Below, one piece after another: positions 24,186 through 33,483 of a DNA stretch of 64,000 nucleotides. The stretch comes from SIG598 sp045605025. Lineage in GTDB: Bacteria; Bacillota; Clostridia; Oscillospirales; Acutalibacteraceae. The stretch lies in NCBI GenBank assembly GCA_045605025.1, contig JAZUPE010000043.1, forward strand, positions 1-64,000, given 5' to 3'. The position numbers were made by a program, and so were the translations under genes. The notes beneath the pieces were generated by a model. It ran no database searches. It was not told the origin of the DNA and saw only the letters and a program-made list of their open reading frames with translations. The stretch's first letter is position 1, and every line of letters begins with the position of its first letter.

Positions 24186-25904
24186 TCAGTCTATGGTCTT
24201 GTCGATGTTGAAGCGGGTAATCTTGCGCGACGTGTTCTTCGGGAATTCTGTTTTTCTGATCTTTACCAGTCCAACAGATTTGTAGGAAACCATGTTACCA
24301 TTGGCCTTTTTTACCTCGTCACTGAAATATTTCTCATAATCGGTGATTCCGCGCAACTGAAGAGCTTCCTCATCGGGGAAAATCTCGGCAACGATGACCT
24401 CGCGGTCGGGGCGGCTCTTACTTTCGCCGGCATATACAACAACTTCGCACACGCCATAGATTCGTGAAATCTCCGCCTCGATCTCCTCAGGGTAAACATT
24501 CTTTCCGTTACTGAAGATAATAAGATTCTTCAGTCGTCCGGTTATATAAAGCCATCCGTTTTCGTCCAGACGACCGTAGTCTCCGGTCTTGAAATAACCT
24601 TCGTCATCAAAGACTTCAGCGGTGGCTTCCGGATCCTTATAGTATCCAAGCATGACATTGGAGCCCTTGACACATATCTCGCCCTCTCCGTTGTCATCCT
24701 GATTGATAATCTTGACCTGCTCTCCGACAATGGGAAGACCGACGCTGCCGTTAACCTGCAGCTTGTTACGGTTGCAGGAAATGAGCGGCGCGCATTCGGT
24801 AATGCCGTAGCCGTTAAGAATAGTAATTCCAAGAGCGTCAAAGGTGTCGATGATATCCTGACTGAGTGCCGCGCCTCCGCAGATTATCATTTCCAGTTTA
24901 CCGCCGAACATTCCCAGAATAGAACTGAACATTTTTCTGCGCACGTCAATACCGATCTTGCGGATACCGTTGCTCAGGCTTATCATCTGACGCAGCGTCT
25001 TGTCCTGCCCCTTCTTGGCGGCAGTAGACCAGATCTTTTTATGGAGATTCTCAACAAACAGCGGCACAAGAATAAGATGCGACGGCTGCTGCTCCTGCAT
25101 TTCCTTTGCAAGATACTTAAGTCCGGAGGAAATATATACTTCGGAACCCAGAGCATAGTGTCCCACAAGATTGATGGATGATCCGAAAGTATGATGAGGA
25201 GGCAGAACCATCAAAGTACGGGGCGTGACGCAGAAATAATAGGTTGCCTGAGAGATATCGGTCACGATATTGGTCTGCGAAAGCATGACTCCCTTTCCCT
25301 TGCCGGTGGTGCCGGACGTGAACACGATACTTGCCATCTTATCAGGATCAATCTCGTAATCATAATAGGAACGGTCGCCGGCTTTGTACATTTCAATGCC
25401 GCGAACAATCAGCTCCGGAACGCTCTTGTCGCCATCGGCAGCCAGTCCGCTCATGCAGATGAACTCCCTGATATTGGGACATTCCCTGCGCAGCACCTCT
25501 ATCTTCGCGATGCTCTCCGCACCGTAGAAAACATACTCACAATCGGCGCGATTGACCGTAGCAGCCAGATCCTCAGCCGGCCACTCCTTGTCAAGGGGAA
25601 CAGTAACCGATCCGATCGCCATGAGAGCGAAGTAGGTGTAGGTCCAGCCAAGACTTGCACCGCCGATAACCGCACAATGCTTCTCACGGCATCCCAGAGA
25701 AATCAGTGTGGTACCAAGACCGCGCATCTCCTTGCGAGCCTGTCTGTAGGACACTCTGACTGTCTCGTCACCACGAGGATCATCTTTATAGGAAATAGCA
25801 GGCTGATCCTGAAATTTCTCCGCGGAAGTCTCAATCAGTGTGCGAAAATCTCTGAAAAAAGTTGCATCATAAAGCTTGTAGTTCTTTACTTTTCTGGTTT
25901 TCAT
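24186..25904 (-). CDS. AMP-binding acyl-CoA ligase (long-chain fatty acid-CoA ligase type)
   Basis: A 572-residue ANL-superfamily adenylate-forming enzyme, likely activating a fatty acid with ATP and CoA. Motifs seen: A3 loop IVFTSGTTGKGKG (193-205), HHTFGSS, A5 GYGITECAPLI, A7 YFKTGDYGRLDENGWLYITGR, NLIIFSNGKNVYPEEIEAEI hinge region, and the C-terminal FPKNTSRKITR with the catalytic A10 lysine. No membrane helix. The start at 25904 follows CAGGGGAGAATTGGG; 38 further upstream codons (to 26018) lack a site. Long-chain specificity is inferred from overall resemblance; O-succinylbenzoate or other aryl acids are less likely. Confidence 0.9.
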   Translation of the reverse strand: MKTRKVKNYKLYDATFFRDFRTLIETSAEKFQDQPAISYKDDPRGDETVRVSYRQARKEMRGLGTTLISLGCREKHCAVIGGASLGWTYTYFALMAIGSVTVPLDKEWPAEDLAATVNRADCEYVFYGAESIAKIEVLRRECPNIREFICMSGLAADGDKSVPELIVRGIEMYKAGDRSYYDYEIDPDKMASIVFTSGTTGKGKGVMLSQTNIVTDISQATYYFCVTPRTLMVLPPHHTFGSSINLVGHYALGSEVYISSGLKYLAKEMQEQQPSHLILVPLFVENLHKKIWSTAAKKGQDKTLRQMISLSNGIRKIGIDVRRKMFSSILGMFGGKLEMIICGGAALSQDIIDTFDALGITILNGYGITECAPLISCNRNKLQVNGSVGLPIVGEQVKIINQDDNGEGEICVKGSNVMLGYYKDPEATAEVFDDEGYFKTGDYGRLDENGWLYITGRLKNLIIFSNGKNVYPEEIEAEISRIYGVCEVVVYAGESKSRPDREVIVAEIFPDEEALQLRGITDYEKYFSDEVKKANGNMVSYKSVGLVKIRKTEFPKNTSRKITRFNIDKTID

Positions 25905-26120
25905 CCCAATTCTCCCCTGTGATCGGTCGTACAGCAACGAGGACATACCCCTGTTCAACCTGATTATTGCAGAAAGCCGCATCATCGTCCGTATAAAAAT
26001 CCAACACGCGGCAGACATACCAAGGACAGTATATCATGCAGAGATCAGATATACAAGTATTTGCAAAAAAATAATCGGTTATTCAATATCCGAAGATACC
26101 CGTCCGGTTATTAGCGCGCT

Positions 26121-27020
26121 TTACCAGTGTCCGCGGATCATCCTTTCTGTAATGCAGAGCATATCACGCATCCAGAACTGCACCGTAAGGAACCACGCCG
26201 TACCGCAGCTTACCGGAAATGATTTGATGCCTGCGGTACGTGCTATTCTCCCCGAACGGAACTGATGAAACCGGTCAGTAACCACACCGACACGGCGCGG
26301 AAGCCCGGATTCTTCGAGCAATTTTCCGCTGAAAAGAAAGTTTTCATACGTAGTGCTTGACATATTTTCCACGATGATACGTTCAGGCTCTATCCCCTTT
26401 TCAAGCAGACAGTCACGCATAGCTTCCGCCTCGGCGCAGGGCTGGTCAGGCGCGCGTCCTCCACTGACAACGCACACAAGAGTGGGGTTCTTTTTCAGTT
26501 CAGCCGCAGCCTTGTTCAGCCGCCTGAGAAGCATTCTGCCCGGTTTCCCGTTTTTCAGCTTGCTGCCAAGCACCAGCAGTGTATATTCCCCGCGTTTTCC
26601 GGGTGAAAAAGAACCGGCAAACATCACCACAAGAACAATAAAGATATACAACACCACTGCCCCTGCTGCGGCGAAAACCGTTACCGCTGCAACTCTGAGC
26701 CATAGTGCACCAGTCTGCGCAACAGGCGGCATAAGCGCGGCAAGAACGAAGAAATAAGCTCCCACCGCTGCCTGAGGGATCATGCCTATTGTCCACGCGC
26801 TGACCAGCGAAGAATAGCTCATCAGATAGAATACCGCCGAAGCTATCATTACCCAGAGGCGCAATCCCTCCGCAGGCATCAGCATATTACCCGCAACTCC
26901 GGAAACCAGCATAATCAATCCAAATGCCGGTACAGCAATTTTAGTGATGCGCTTTTGTCCATCCTCACGGTGCTTTATGGCAAGAGCCGCATCCGTTACC
27001 TTGGATTTTTCTTTATTCAC
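26121..27020 (-). CDS. YdcF/ElyC-like DUF218 membrane protein
   Basis: About 299 residues: a cytoplasmic N-terminus with basic residues, four hydrophobic helices (about residues 30-50, 58-78, 82-104 and 115-140), then a DUF218 domain. The latter shows YTLLVLGSKLKNGKPGRMLLRRLNKA, VCVVSGGRAPDQPCAEAEAMRDCLLEKGI and MSSTTYENFLFS, the three conserved family blocks. DUF218 proteins such as SanA and ElyC affect envelope or peptidoglycan-precursor metabolism; the reaction is not established. I chose the GTG at 27020 because GGAGGTG lies six bases upstream; the longer frame to 27149 runs into the divergent promoter. Divergent from the M28 peptidase gene. Confidence 0.85.
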   Translation of the reverse strand: MNKEKSKVTDAALAIKHREDGQKRITKIAVPAFGLIMLVSGVAGNMLMPAEGLRLWVMIASAVFYLMSYSSLVSAWTIGMIPQAAVGAYFFVLAALMPPVAQTGALWLRVAAVTVFAAAGAVVLYIFIVLVVMFAGSFSPGKRGEYTLLVLGSKLKNGKPGRMLLRRLNKAAAELKKNPTLVCVVSGGRAPDQPCAEAEAMRDCLLEKGIEPERIIVENMSSTTYENFLFSGKLLEESGLPRRVGVVTDRFHQFRSGRIARTAGIKSFPVSCGTAWFLTVQFWMRDMLCITERMIRGHW

Positions 27021-27113
27021 AGAGAACACCTCCGCTTGATTACGCTTGATTATATGAATCAAAGTATAGTAAACCACGACGCAAAAGTCAACGCGGCAAA
27101 CTCTGTGTCGACA

Positions 27114-27142
27114 TTGACAACACAGCCGCTTTATTGTATAAT
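27114..27142 (+). promoter_or_regulatory. Sigma-A promoter for the M28 peptidase
   Basis: TTGACA (27114-27119), 17-bp spacer, TATAAT (27137-27142): full consensus. Confidence 0.85.
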
Positions 27143-27190
27143 TATTCAAAAATGAAGAAATCAGAAAACACTCGGAAAGGGCAGAAAAGA

Positions 27191-28153
27191 ATGATCACAG
27201 AAATCAAAGACACAATCCTTCAATCTTACCAGATACGCAAGAACAAAAAGCAAAAGACCGCTTTCATCGAATACGTACAGAACCTCTGCGCGGAGAACAA
27301 CATCTCCTGCACCATTGAGGAAGAAGGCTTCAGCCGCAATATCGTTATGGGCACCGCACCCGAAGAGAGCGAAATGATTGTCGGCGGTCATTACGATACC
27401 TGTGCTGTTATGATTGTACCCAACTTCATCACCCCCAAAAATGGACTGATATTCATTCTCTATCAGTTAATGCTCACCGTGGGTATTCTCGGCATCGCCG
27501 CGGGTGTCGGTTTACTTTCCGGCTATATTTTCAGCCTTGTCTCCCCCGGTTCGTCATTAATTGCTCCACTGAGCATGCTGGGCTTCTACATCATGACCAT
27601 GCTGTTACTCGTTCTGATGATGGCAGGTCCCGCCAACAAACACACCGCCAACGACAACACCTCGGGCACGGTCGCGGTACTCAACACAATGCTGACCATG
27701 TCACCCGAGCAGCGTTCAAAGGTGTGCTTCGTGCTTTTTGACAACGAGGAAATCGGTCTGCTTGGTTCTTCTGCCTTTGCAAAAATGCACAAGGAAGCAA
27801 AGAAGAACGTCCCCATGGTGAACCTCGACTGCGTTTCTGACGGCGATTATCTCTTTGCCCGGCTGCCCGGCTGTCACAAGAAGAACGAGTTTTTCTCCCG
27901 CTTTACCGAGGTCATGAGCCGCAGCGCCGAAAAGCACGGCATGAATCCGGTCATCGGAGCTTCCGGCTTATATCCCTCAGATCAGACCAATTTCAAGCAG
28001 GGAATCGGTGTTGCCTGCCTTAACAAATCCAGACTGGTGGGACTTTACATGAACCGCATCCACACCGGACGCGACACCGTGTTCACCGACCGCAACATCG
28101 ACTGCATCACTGATGGTCTGCTTGAACTGGTAAGCAGTGAAACCGAACAGTAA
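27191..28153 (+). CDS. M28 family metallopeptidase with an inserted transmembrane hairpin
   Basis: A 320-residue M28-type aminopeptidase. The dizinc ligands and catalytic residues are in place: GGHYDT (His67, Asp69), ANDNTSG (bridging Asp155), DNEEIGLLGSSA (Glu186-Glu187), NLDCVSD (Asp213) and NRIHTGRDT (His about 290). Between the first and second ligands is an insert with two hydrophobic segments (about 86-115 and 122-146), so the catalytic domain is probably membrane-tethered, facing the cytosol or periphery. No signal peptide. The start at 27191 follows GGAAAGGGCAGAAAAGA. It has its own promoter and terminator. Substrate unknown. Confidence 0.88.
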   Translation: MITEIKDTILQSYQIRKNKKQKTAFIEYVQNLCAENNISCTIEEEGFSRNIVMGTAPEESEMIVGGHYDTCAVMIVPNFITPKNGLIFILYQLMLTVGILGIAAGVGLLSGYIFSLVSPGSSLIAPLSMLGFYIMTMLLLVLMMAGPANKHTANDNTSGTVAVLNTMLTMSPEQRSKVCFVLFDNEEIGLLGSSAFAKMHKEAKKNVPMVNLDCVSDGDYLFARLPGCHKKNEFFSRFTEVMSRSAEKHGMNPVIGASGLYPSDQTNFKQGIGVACLNKSRLVGLYMNRIHTGRDTVFTDRNIDCITDGLLELVSSETEQ

Positions 28154-28172
28154 TCTTTGCTGAATATACATA

Positions 28173-28211
28173 TCCCCCGGAGGCACATGCTGCGCTTCCG
28201 GGGGATTTTTC
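28173..28211 (+). terminator. Intrinsic terminator after the M28 peptidase
   Basis: TCCCCCGGA (28173-28181) pairs with TCCGGGGGA (28197-28205), followed by TTTTTC. Confidence 0.88.
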
Positions 28212-28233
28212 ATAAGCTTGTTTCAGCCGCAGA

Positions 28234-29478
28234 TTACAGCTTCTGCGCTGCCTTTACGTCCTCGTCGGTACAAGCCTGAGTGTACCGCGCCTTGTGATAA
28301 AGTCTTGTCAGCTCGGTGACGTCCTCGCCGTGCTTTCTGCACAGGCGGACAATCTCCGCGGGCGTGAGACTGTTGCGCAGATCCCTGTCCCTGCCAAGGA
28401 TTGAAGTTATTCTCTTCCGGTAAATACGTCGGACCTTTGCCGCGTTTGATTTTGCCGTGCGCTTATCCTCTTTGACCTGAACAACCGCTTCAAGCTTCTC
28501 AACTGTGTCGTACCTGGCGTTGAATTTCTCCTTTACCGGAACATTCCTGCCCAGCAGAGACAGTATCGAATTCTTGATAAACCGGAAAACCACACAAATC
28601 AGCCATATGAACAGCGGGGTGAAAGCGGCGATAACAAACGCCAGACCCAACCAGGTCTGCCATGGAGCCTCTTCCAGCGGCGGCAGAGATTCCTGACCCG
28701 ATTCCACCATTTCTTCAATACCATCGATATCTCCCGGCTTTGCAAGCACGGAAAACAGAGTAGCAAAGGCGCTCAAGCCCAGATAATAAGAACCGACGAA
28801 CATATTGCTTAACAGAGAAGCTCCGCCAAACTGCGGCAGTACCATAAGCAGCACAAATACCAGCACCGCGCAAACGGCAATGACTTTCGTGATTCTCGAC
28901 TTAACAGGTGTAACCGGCTGCTCCGAGCGTCCTTTGAAGATGCAAAGCGCATCCTGCAGACTGAGCAGCAGGTTCGAGGCTATGCACATAGGAAGATATA
29001 ATGCAGAGAAGATTGCCACCCATGTGCTGGCAGCAACTTTTGCTTCGTACGGCATCTCCAGCATCTGCGCTATAACCGCCATGACCACCAGCAGACCGAT
29101 AAGGAAGAACATTCCGGAATAGGTCTGACTGCCCTGCTCCAGCCGGAAGTAAATCATCAGTCCGCAGCCAGCAGCCATCACTCCCACAACGCCGAGAATA
29201 ATGTACTCAAGGATATTCTGTCCCATAAGCACACAGCCCGCAACAGCAAGCACGGGAACAATCAGTCGCAGAGCGGTGAATTTTTCGGTTCGCGTTGCCA
29301 GCGCGACAAATACATACGCCACCGAGCAAAGAGCAATCTTCAGCATCAGCGGCATCGGATCGGCAGATATCAGGCTGAAATAGAAATACAGAAAAGGTGT
29401 AAGCGATACCGCCACAAGTATAAACCACTCAAGGCTGAATAACACATCGACTATGACCGGGGCACGACCTTTTTTCAT
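28234..29478 (-). CDS. Multi-pass membrane protein with DUF4129-type C-terminus
   Basis: A 414-residue protein with about eight hydrophobic helices in residues 10-245, another near 280-302, then a basic cytoplasmic tail. The tail (IYRKRITSILGRDRDLRNSLTPAEIVRLC ... VTELTRLYHKARYTQ) matches the DUF4129 domain found in MoxR-DUF58 operons and in transglutaminase-like TgpA proteins. No transglutaminase domain is present. It overlaps the DUF58 gene by the ATGA tetranucleotide, so translation is coupled. The start at 29478 has GGAGG eight bases upstream. Likely role: a membrane component of a MoxR-driven assembly, secretion or envelope process; this is an inference from the operon. Confidence 0.85.
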   Translation of the reverse strand: MKKGRAPVIVDVLFSLEWFILVAVSLTPFLYFYFSLISADPMPLMLKIALCSVAYVFVALATRTEKFTALRLIVPVLAVAGCVLMGQNILEYIILGVVGVMAAGCGLMIYFRLEQGSQTYSGMFFLIGLLVVMAVIAQMLEMPYEAKVAASTWVAIFSALYLPMCIASNLLLSLQDALCIFKGRSEQPVTPVKSRITKVIAVCAVLVFVLLMVLPQFGGASLLSNMFVGSYYLGLSAFATLFSVLAKPGDIDGIEEMVESGQESLPPLEEAPWQTWLGLAFVIAAFTPLFIWLICVVFRFIKNSILSLLGRNVPVKEKFNARYDTVEKLEAVVQVKEDKRTAKSNAAKVRRIYRKRITSILGRDRDLRNSLTPAEIVRLCRKHGEDVTELTRLYHKARYTQACTDEDVKAAQKL

Positions 29479-30596
29479 AAGCGAACCCTCCAAACACAGT
29501 TATGTCTTATAAGCTCCAGTCCGGGAAGCTGACGTTCATCATCAGCGTTGACCGGAACAATCCACAACAGATCCCGTCCGGCTGTAAGCTTCTTCATACG
29601 CTCACAGCGCGCGGGATCCACCTCGGAGGAGATCATTATCACAAGCTCATCCTCGCTGGCAGAACGCGGAATGCTCTCAAGGAAACCGTCAAGGGATACT
29701 GCGTCACTGTTCATATCAAGGCGCGCAAGAGCAGTCAGACAGGAATCCTTGTGCTCCTGCGAGCTGCCGTGACCGATGATTGTCACACCACCGGCGGCAT
29801 AATCCTTCGCGTTGCAGCACAGTGCAACCGGAATGCCGTCATCGATAAAATTGCCCAGCAGGGTGGCAGCCATACGGATAGCCTCCTCGTCAAGCTCATG
29901 ATCACGCCAGTCAAAATGTTCTTCAAACCCCAGCCATATGCTAACGCACAGATCAGAGGTATGGTCATACTGATTGACGGTCATCTTTCCGGTACGGGCA
30001 GTCGCACGCCAGTTGATGCGTGACATCTGGTCACCGGGCATATACTCCCTCACTCCGCGGAACATGAAAGGATCCTCCATGCGGGATAAAGAGGTGACAT
30101 GTTCGCCCATCATCTGTCTTGCCGCCTGTTCTATTTCGGGAACCTCAGTGCGGCGGGGATATACAGTAATGCCCGGGCTTCCGGGAAAATTCGTAAAAGT
30201 CTTACGTGTCATGAACATATCGCTGCTGACGACATCCACACCTACTATGCGGTGCTGTCCGCGCTTGTCGCAGCTTGCAGGCAGACGGCGGGTGATCTTT
30301 TCCATGCGACTGATAGCAAAGATATCCTCACGGCTGTAGTTGTCGGTTACGATGGTGCCCTTGCCTCCGGGCAGGCCGATGTCACGGGAAATCTGGAACT
30401 TGACCCGCAGCCAGGGCAGCGGAAGCTTTCCGGTATATTCCACCGTTTCAATGAGTTCGACCTCATCCCCCTCCACGGCGCGATCCTGACTGAAGCGCAC
30501 CGAGGCGTTGATCCCCCTGGGCCAGTAACGCAGATAGATTGTTCGCTCGATGGCCAGCAGAACCAGCACACCGATAAGTACATACAGTATATTCAT
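29475..30596 (-). CDS. DUF58 domain protein
   Basis: A 373-residue protein with one N-terminal membrane helix (residues 1-17) followed by RYWPRGINASVRFSQDRAVEGDEVELIETVEY, a beta-sandwich-like part. It is followed by the DUF58 signature DPFMFRGVREYMPGDQMSRINWRATARTGKMTVNQYD (about residues 190-226). The C-terminal half has a von Willebrand A-like alpha/beta arrangement with a degenerate MIDAS. DUF58 proteins accompany MoxR ATPases and probably act as adaptors or substrates. The ATG at 30596 is one base downstream of the moxR stop; the frame extends far upstream but that part is antisense-frame noise inside moxR. Confidence 0.9.
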   Translation of the reverse strand: MNILYVLIGVLVLLAIERTIYLRYWPRGINASVRFSQDRAVEGDEVELIETVEYTGKLPLPWLRVKFQISRDIGLPGGKGTIVTDNYSREDIFAISRMEKITRRLPASCDKRGQHRIVGVDVVSSDMFMTRKTFTNFPGSPGITVYPRRTEVPEIEQAARQMMGEHVTSLSRMEDPFMFRGVREYMPGDQMSRINWRATARTGKMTVNQYDHTSDLCVSIWLGFEEHFDWRDHELDEEAIRMAATLLGNFIDDGIPVALCCNAKDYAAGGVTIIGHGSSQEHKDSCLTALARLDMNSDAVSLDGFLESIPRSASEDELVIMISSEVDPARCERMKKLTAGRDLLWIVPVNADDERQLPGLELIRHNCVWRVRL

Positions 30597-30597
30597 A

Positions 30598-31554
30598 CTA
30601 ACGCTTCCAGTTCTCGGTGGGAACGTCCACAGATGACACAATGGACGCGATCGCATTGGCAGAGGACAGTGCCTCACGGCGCTCACCTGCGCGCAAAATA
30701 ATACGGTGCGCAAGTACAGGCTCGGCAAGAGCCTTGATATCCTCGGGCGAAACGTAATCTCTGCCGGAAAGAGCGGCGACCGCCTGAGCTGCATGCAGCA
30801 GCACAAGACCGGCACGGGTGCTGGCACCCAGAGCGATGTTGTCCTTGCATCTGGTAGCCTCAATGATGCGCTGAGCGTAATCAATGATGCACTCATGAAC
30901 AAATACTCCGCGGCAGGCCTTCTGCGCCTCGGTGATGTCATTGATGGAGCACACGGAAGAAATCTCCTCAAGGCGGTCACCGGCAAGGTGGCTGGCAAAA
31001 ACCTTTCTGCTGTCCTCCGCGGAAGGATATCCCAGCGTCAGTTTCATCATAAAACGGTCAAGCTGCGCCTCAGGCAGCGGGAATGTACCGTAGGTTTCGA
31101 TAGGATTCTGAGTGGCAACGGTAAAGAAAAAGCCCTCCAGCGCACGGCTCACACCGTCCACGGTGATCTGTTTTTCCTCCATAGCCTCCAGCAGTGCAGA
31201 CTGGGTACGCGGAGTGGCGCGGTTGATCTCGTCTGCGAGGAGAATATTGGTAAACAGCGGTCCTTTATGGAAAGTAAAGGTATTGGTATTCTTATCAAAA
31301 ATGCTCACACCGGTAATGTCGCCGGGAAGCAGATCGGGGGTAAACTGAACACGGGAAAACTTTGCGTCAATGCTGCGTGCAAGAGACTTTGCCAGCATGG
31401 TTTTTCCGGTACCGGGCACATCCTCAAGAAGGATATTGCCCTGCGCCAGCATTGCTGCGACAGTGAGGCTGAGCACACGCGGTTTGCCTATAACCACTTT
31501 GCCCATATTGTTGAGCAGTCTGCTGCCCAGTTCCTGAACCTGATTTATAGTCAT
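30598..31554 (-). CDS. MoxR family AAA+ ATPase
   Basis: A 318-residue AAA+ ATPase of the MoxR clade, a hexameric chaperone-like remodelling enzyme. Walker A is EDVPGTGKTMLAK (Lys51), Walker B LLADEINRATPRTQSALLEAMEE (about 105-127), sensor 1 ATQNPIETYGTFPLPEAQLDRF, and sensor 2 ALGASTRAGLVLLHAAQA. It heads a three-gene operon with DUF58 and DUF4129 proteins, the standard MoxR partnership. The start at 31554 follows CCGGAGGTATCGGAT-type site (GGAGGT, eight bases). The promoter at 31586-31614 overlaps the upstream extension of the frame and so supports the shorter protein. Confidence 0.93.
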   Translation of the reverse strand: MTINQVQELGSRLLNNMGKVVIGKPRVLSLTVAAMLAQGNILLEDVPGTGKTMLAKSLARSIDAKFSRVQFTPDLLPGDITGVSIFDKNTNTFTFHKGPLFTNILLADEINRATPRTQSALLEAMEEKQITVDGVSRALEGFFFTVATQNPIETYGTFPLPEAQLDRFMMKLTLGYPSAEDSRKVFASHLAGDRLEEISSVCSINDITEAQKACRGVFVHECIIDYAQRIIEATRCKDNIALGASTRAGLVLLHAAQAVAALSGRDYVSPEDIKALAEPVLAHRIILRAGERREALSSANAIASIVSSVDVPTENWKR

Positions 31555-31585
31555 ATCCGATACCTCCGAAATTTTGTTAAGTATT

Positions 31586-31614
31586 ATTCTACAATAAATA
31601 AATAGTACAGTCAA
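31586..31614 (-). promoter_or_regulatory. Promoter of the moxR operon
   Basis: Minus strand TTGACT (31609-31614), 17-bp spacer, TAGAAT (31586-31591). Confidence 0.75.
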
Positions 31615-31656
31615 TTCCCTTCATATGTTAATCGTGTATATCCGGCTCATTTACCT

Positions 31657-31685
31657 TTGAAATCGTGAATGTTTTGTGATATAAT
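31657..31685 (+). promoter_or_regulatory. Promoter of sfsA with an overlapping inverted repeat
   Basis: TTGAAA (31657-31662), 17-bp spacer, TATAAT (31680-31685). An inverted repeat GTGATAT (31676-31682) / ATATCAC (about 31693-31699) overlaps the -10 and start site and could be an operator. Confidence 0.7.
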
Positions 31686-31717
31686 TATGATAATATCACA
31701 TTCATTCAGGTGAACCT

Positions 31718-32440
31718 ATGAATTATTCCGATATTGTTCCCAGTACATTTATAAGCCGTCCGAACCGCTTTATCGCTCAGGTGAACATTTGCGGAACCGA
31801 ACAGACCGTACACGTAAAAAACACCGGCCGATGCCGGGAACTGCTCATTCCGGGCAGCAGAGTGTGGCTGCGCGCTGCAAATAATCCCGCCCGCAAAACC
31901 AAATACGATCTCATCGCGGTTGAAAAGACGATCGATGGTGTCACACACACGGTCAATATCGACTCTCAGGCACCGAATGCGGCTGCCGAAGAATGGCTGA
32001 GGAGCGGAGGACTTTTTTCTGAAGGATCTGTAATCCGCCGTGAGGTCACCTGCGGAGGATCCCGCTTTGATTTCTGCATCGAAAACGGCAGACACACATC
32101 ATACCTCGAAGTCAAGGGCGTGACGCTTGAGGAGAACGGCGTTGCTCTCTTTCCTGACGCGCCCACACAGCGCGGCGTAAAGCACATCCGCGAACTGATC
32201 AGCTGTGCCGGCGAAGGTCTTGGCGCGTATATTCTTTTTGTTATTCAGATGAAAGGGATCCATCTGTTTCGCCCCAACGACAGAACCCACAAGGAATTCG
32301 GCAATGCGCTGAGGGAAGCTGCCTCAGTGGGAGTGAATATCCTTGCCGTGGACTGTAACGTAACGCCCGGCTCAATGACTGTCGACAGTCAGATTCCGGT
32401 GGACCTTTCAGCACACGATAACCACGCAATAATCCGGTAA
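31718..32440 (+). CDS. sfsA: SfsA (sugar fermentation stimulation protein A) homologue
   Basis: A 240-residue SfsA-family protein: FISRPNRFIAQV, the VKNTGRCRELLIPGSRVWL block, KTKYDLIAVEK, and the nuclease-like motif SRFDFCIENGRHTSYLEVKGVTLEENGVALFPDAPTQRGVKHIREL with acidic residues in place. The fold combines an OB-like N-terminus with a PD-(D/E)xK-type nuclease core; the physiological role is still unclear, although overexpression in E. coli affects maltose metabolism. Family membership is clear, function is not. Own promoter; the flavin reductase gene follows 60 bp later and may be co-transcribed. Confidence 0.92.
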   Translation: MNYSDIVPSTFISRPNRFIAQVNICGTEQTVHVKNTGRCRELLIPGSRVWLRAANNPARKTKYDLIAVEKTIDGVTHTVNIDSQAPNAAAEEWLRSGGLFSEGSVIRREVTCGGSRFDFCIENGRHTSYLEVKGVTLEENGVALFPDAPTQRGVKHIRELISCAGEGLGAYILFVIQMKGIHLFRPNDRTHKEFGNALREAASVGVNILAVDCNVTPGSMTVDSQIPVDLSAHDNHAIIR

Positions 32441-32500
32441 ATAACCCGGTATTGAATAATCAATTTTCAGATATCATAAACACAGGAGGATACAGAAACC

Positions 32501-33433
32501 ATGAGCAGTTTTGAAAATCTGAGAATAGTTGACAACTTCTATCAGACTTCGCTTTTCTTCCCCATGCCCACCGTACTCATCAGCACACTTTGCGAGGACG
32601 GCAGCACCAACCTCGGCCCCTATTCTCTGGTTCAGCCTTACTATGTCGCGGGCAAGGACTATTATGCCATGCTCCTTGAGTGCCGCAATTCTTCCAACAC
32701 CGCGCAGAATATCCTGCGCACAGGAAAATGCGCCCTCAATTTCATTACCGATGAGCCAAGGCACTTTAAGGAAGCGGTCAAGCTCTCCTGGCCCGGTGAC
32801 AAACCCGAGGAAAAGATGCCCCGCTGCAGGTTCAAGCTGGAAAAGAGCATGATCGAGGAGGAAGATCCCGCCGATGTCCGTCCGCAGGTCATGACCGAAG
32901 CCTTTCAGGTCATAGAATGCACATGGATGCGTGAACTGGACGGAGCGGACGCCGATCAGCCGGGCAATCTCAACGGCTATGAGCCTCCTTACCACGACTT
33001 CAACGGCATTACCAGCCAGTTCGGAGCCCACTTTATTCTCCGCGTTGACAAAATCCTGATGAAGAAAAAATACCGCGATGCGATTGTCAACGGTGTGAGG
33101 TCAAAGGATTTCCCGAATGTTCCTGTAGACTACGGATATCGTGACAGCAAAAACTTCTGGTACCACCGCGGAAGAAAAATGCGTGCCGAACTGCTGCAGA
33201 TGCGTCAGGCAAGCCTTGCCTCCGTACGCTACGCTGCCGATCGCGCTGACGATACCGTGAAATTCACCGACGATGCTCTCCAGACCGTTCTGGCAGTCCC
33301 CAGAGTGTTCCTGCCTCTTGTCCTTAAGGGCTGCGTTGACTGGGCAAAGGAAAACGGCGTGGAACTTATCACCGCCGAGCATATGCAGATAATCAACGAC
33401 AAACGCGCCAAAGAAAAAGGAAAGAAAAAGTAA
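32501..33433 (+). CDS. Flavin reductase-like (FMN-binding split barrel) protein
   Basis: A 310-residue protein with a flavin-reductase-like split-barrel N-terminus: FPMPTVLISTLCEDGSTNLGPYSLVQPYYV, where the flavin phosphate loop lies, and LLECRNSSNTAQNILRTGKCALNFI. The C-terminal 120 residues are helical and basic, ending in KDKRAKEKGKKK-like sequence. It probably binds FMN and uses NAD(P)H or an electron-carrier partner, but the electron acceptor is unknown. The ATG follows AGGAGGATACAGAAACC. A terminator hairpin follows directly. Distinct from the Hrb-type flavin reductase at 58.8 kb. Confidence 0.85.
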   Translation: MSSFENLRIVDNFYQTSLFFPMPTVLISTLCEDGSTNLGPYSLVQPYYVAGKDYYAMLLECRNSSNTAQNILRTGKCALNFITDEPRHFKEAVKLSWPGDKPEEKMPRCRFKLEKSMIEEEDPADVRPQVMTEAFQVIECTWMRELDGADADQPGNLNGYEPPYHDFNGITSQFGAHFILRVDKILMKKKYRDAIVNGVRSKDFPNVPVDYGYRDSKNFWYHRGRKMRAELLQMRQASLASVRYAADRADDTVKFTDDALQTVLAVPRVFLPLVLKGCVDWAKENGVELITAEHMQIINDKRAKEKGKKK

Positions 33434-33443
33434 TATATCAACA

Positions 33444-33480
33444 AGCGGGCCCGCGGCAACCAATCTGCCGCAGGCCCGCT
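33444..33480. terminator. Hairpin between convergent genes
   Basis: The arms at 33444-33458 and 33466-33480 form a 15-bp GC-rich stem around a 7-nt loop, with weak T-runs on either side. It probably terminates both the flavin reductase and the rhodanese/ZIP transcripts. Confidence 0.6.
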
Positions 33481-33483
33481 CTG

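Noticed and set aside
30597..30998. Extension of the DUF58 gene to 507 residues
   Set aside because: The extra part is an alternative frame within moxR; the ATG at 30596 directly follows the moxR stop.
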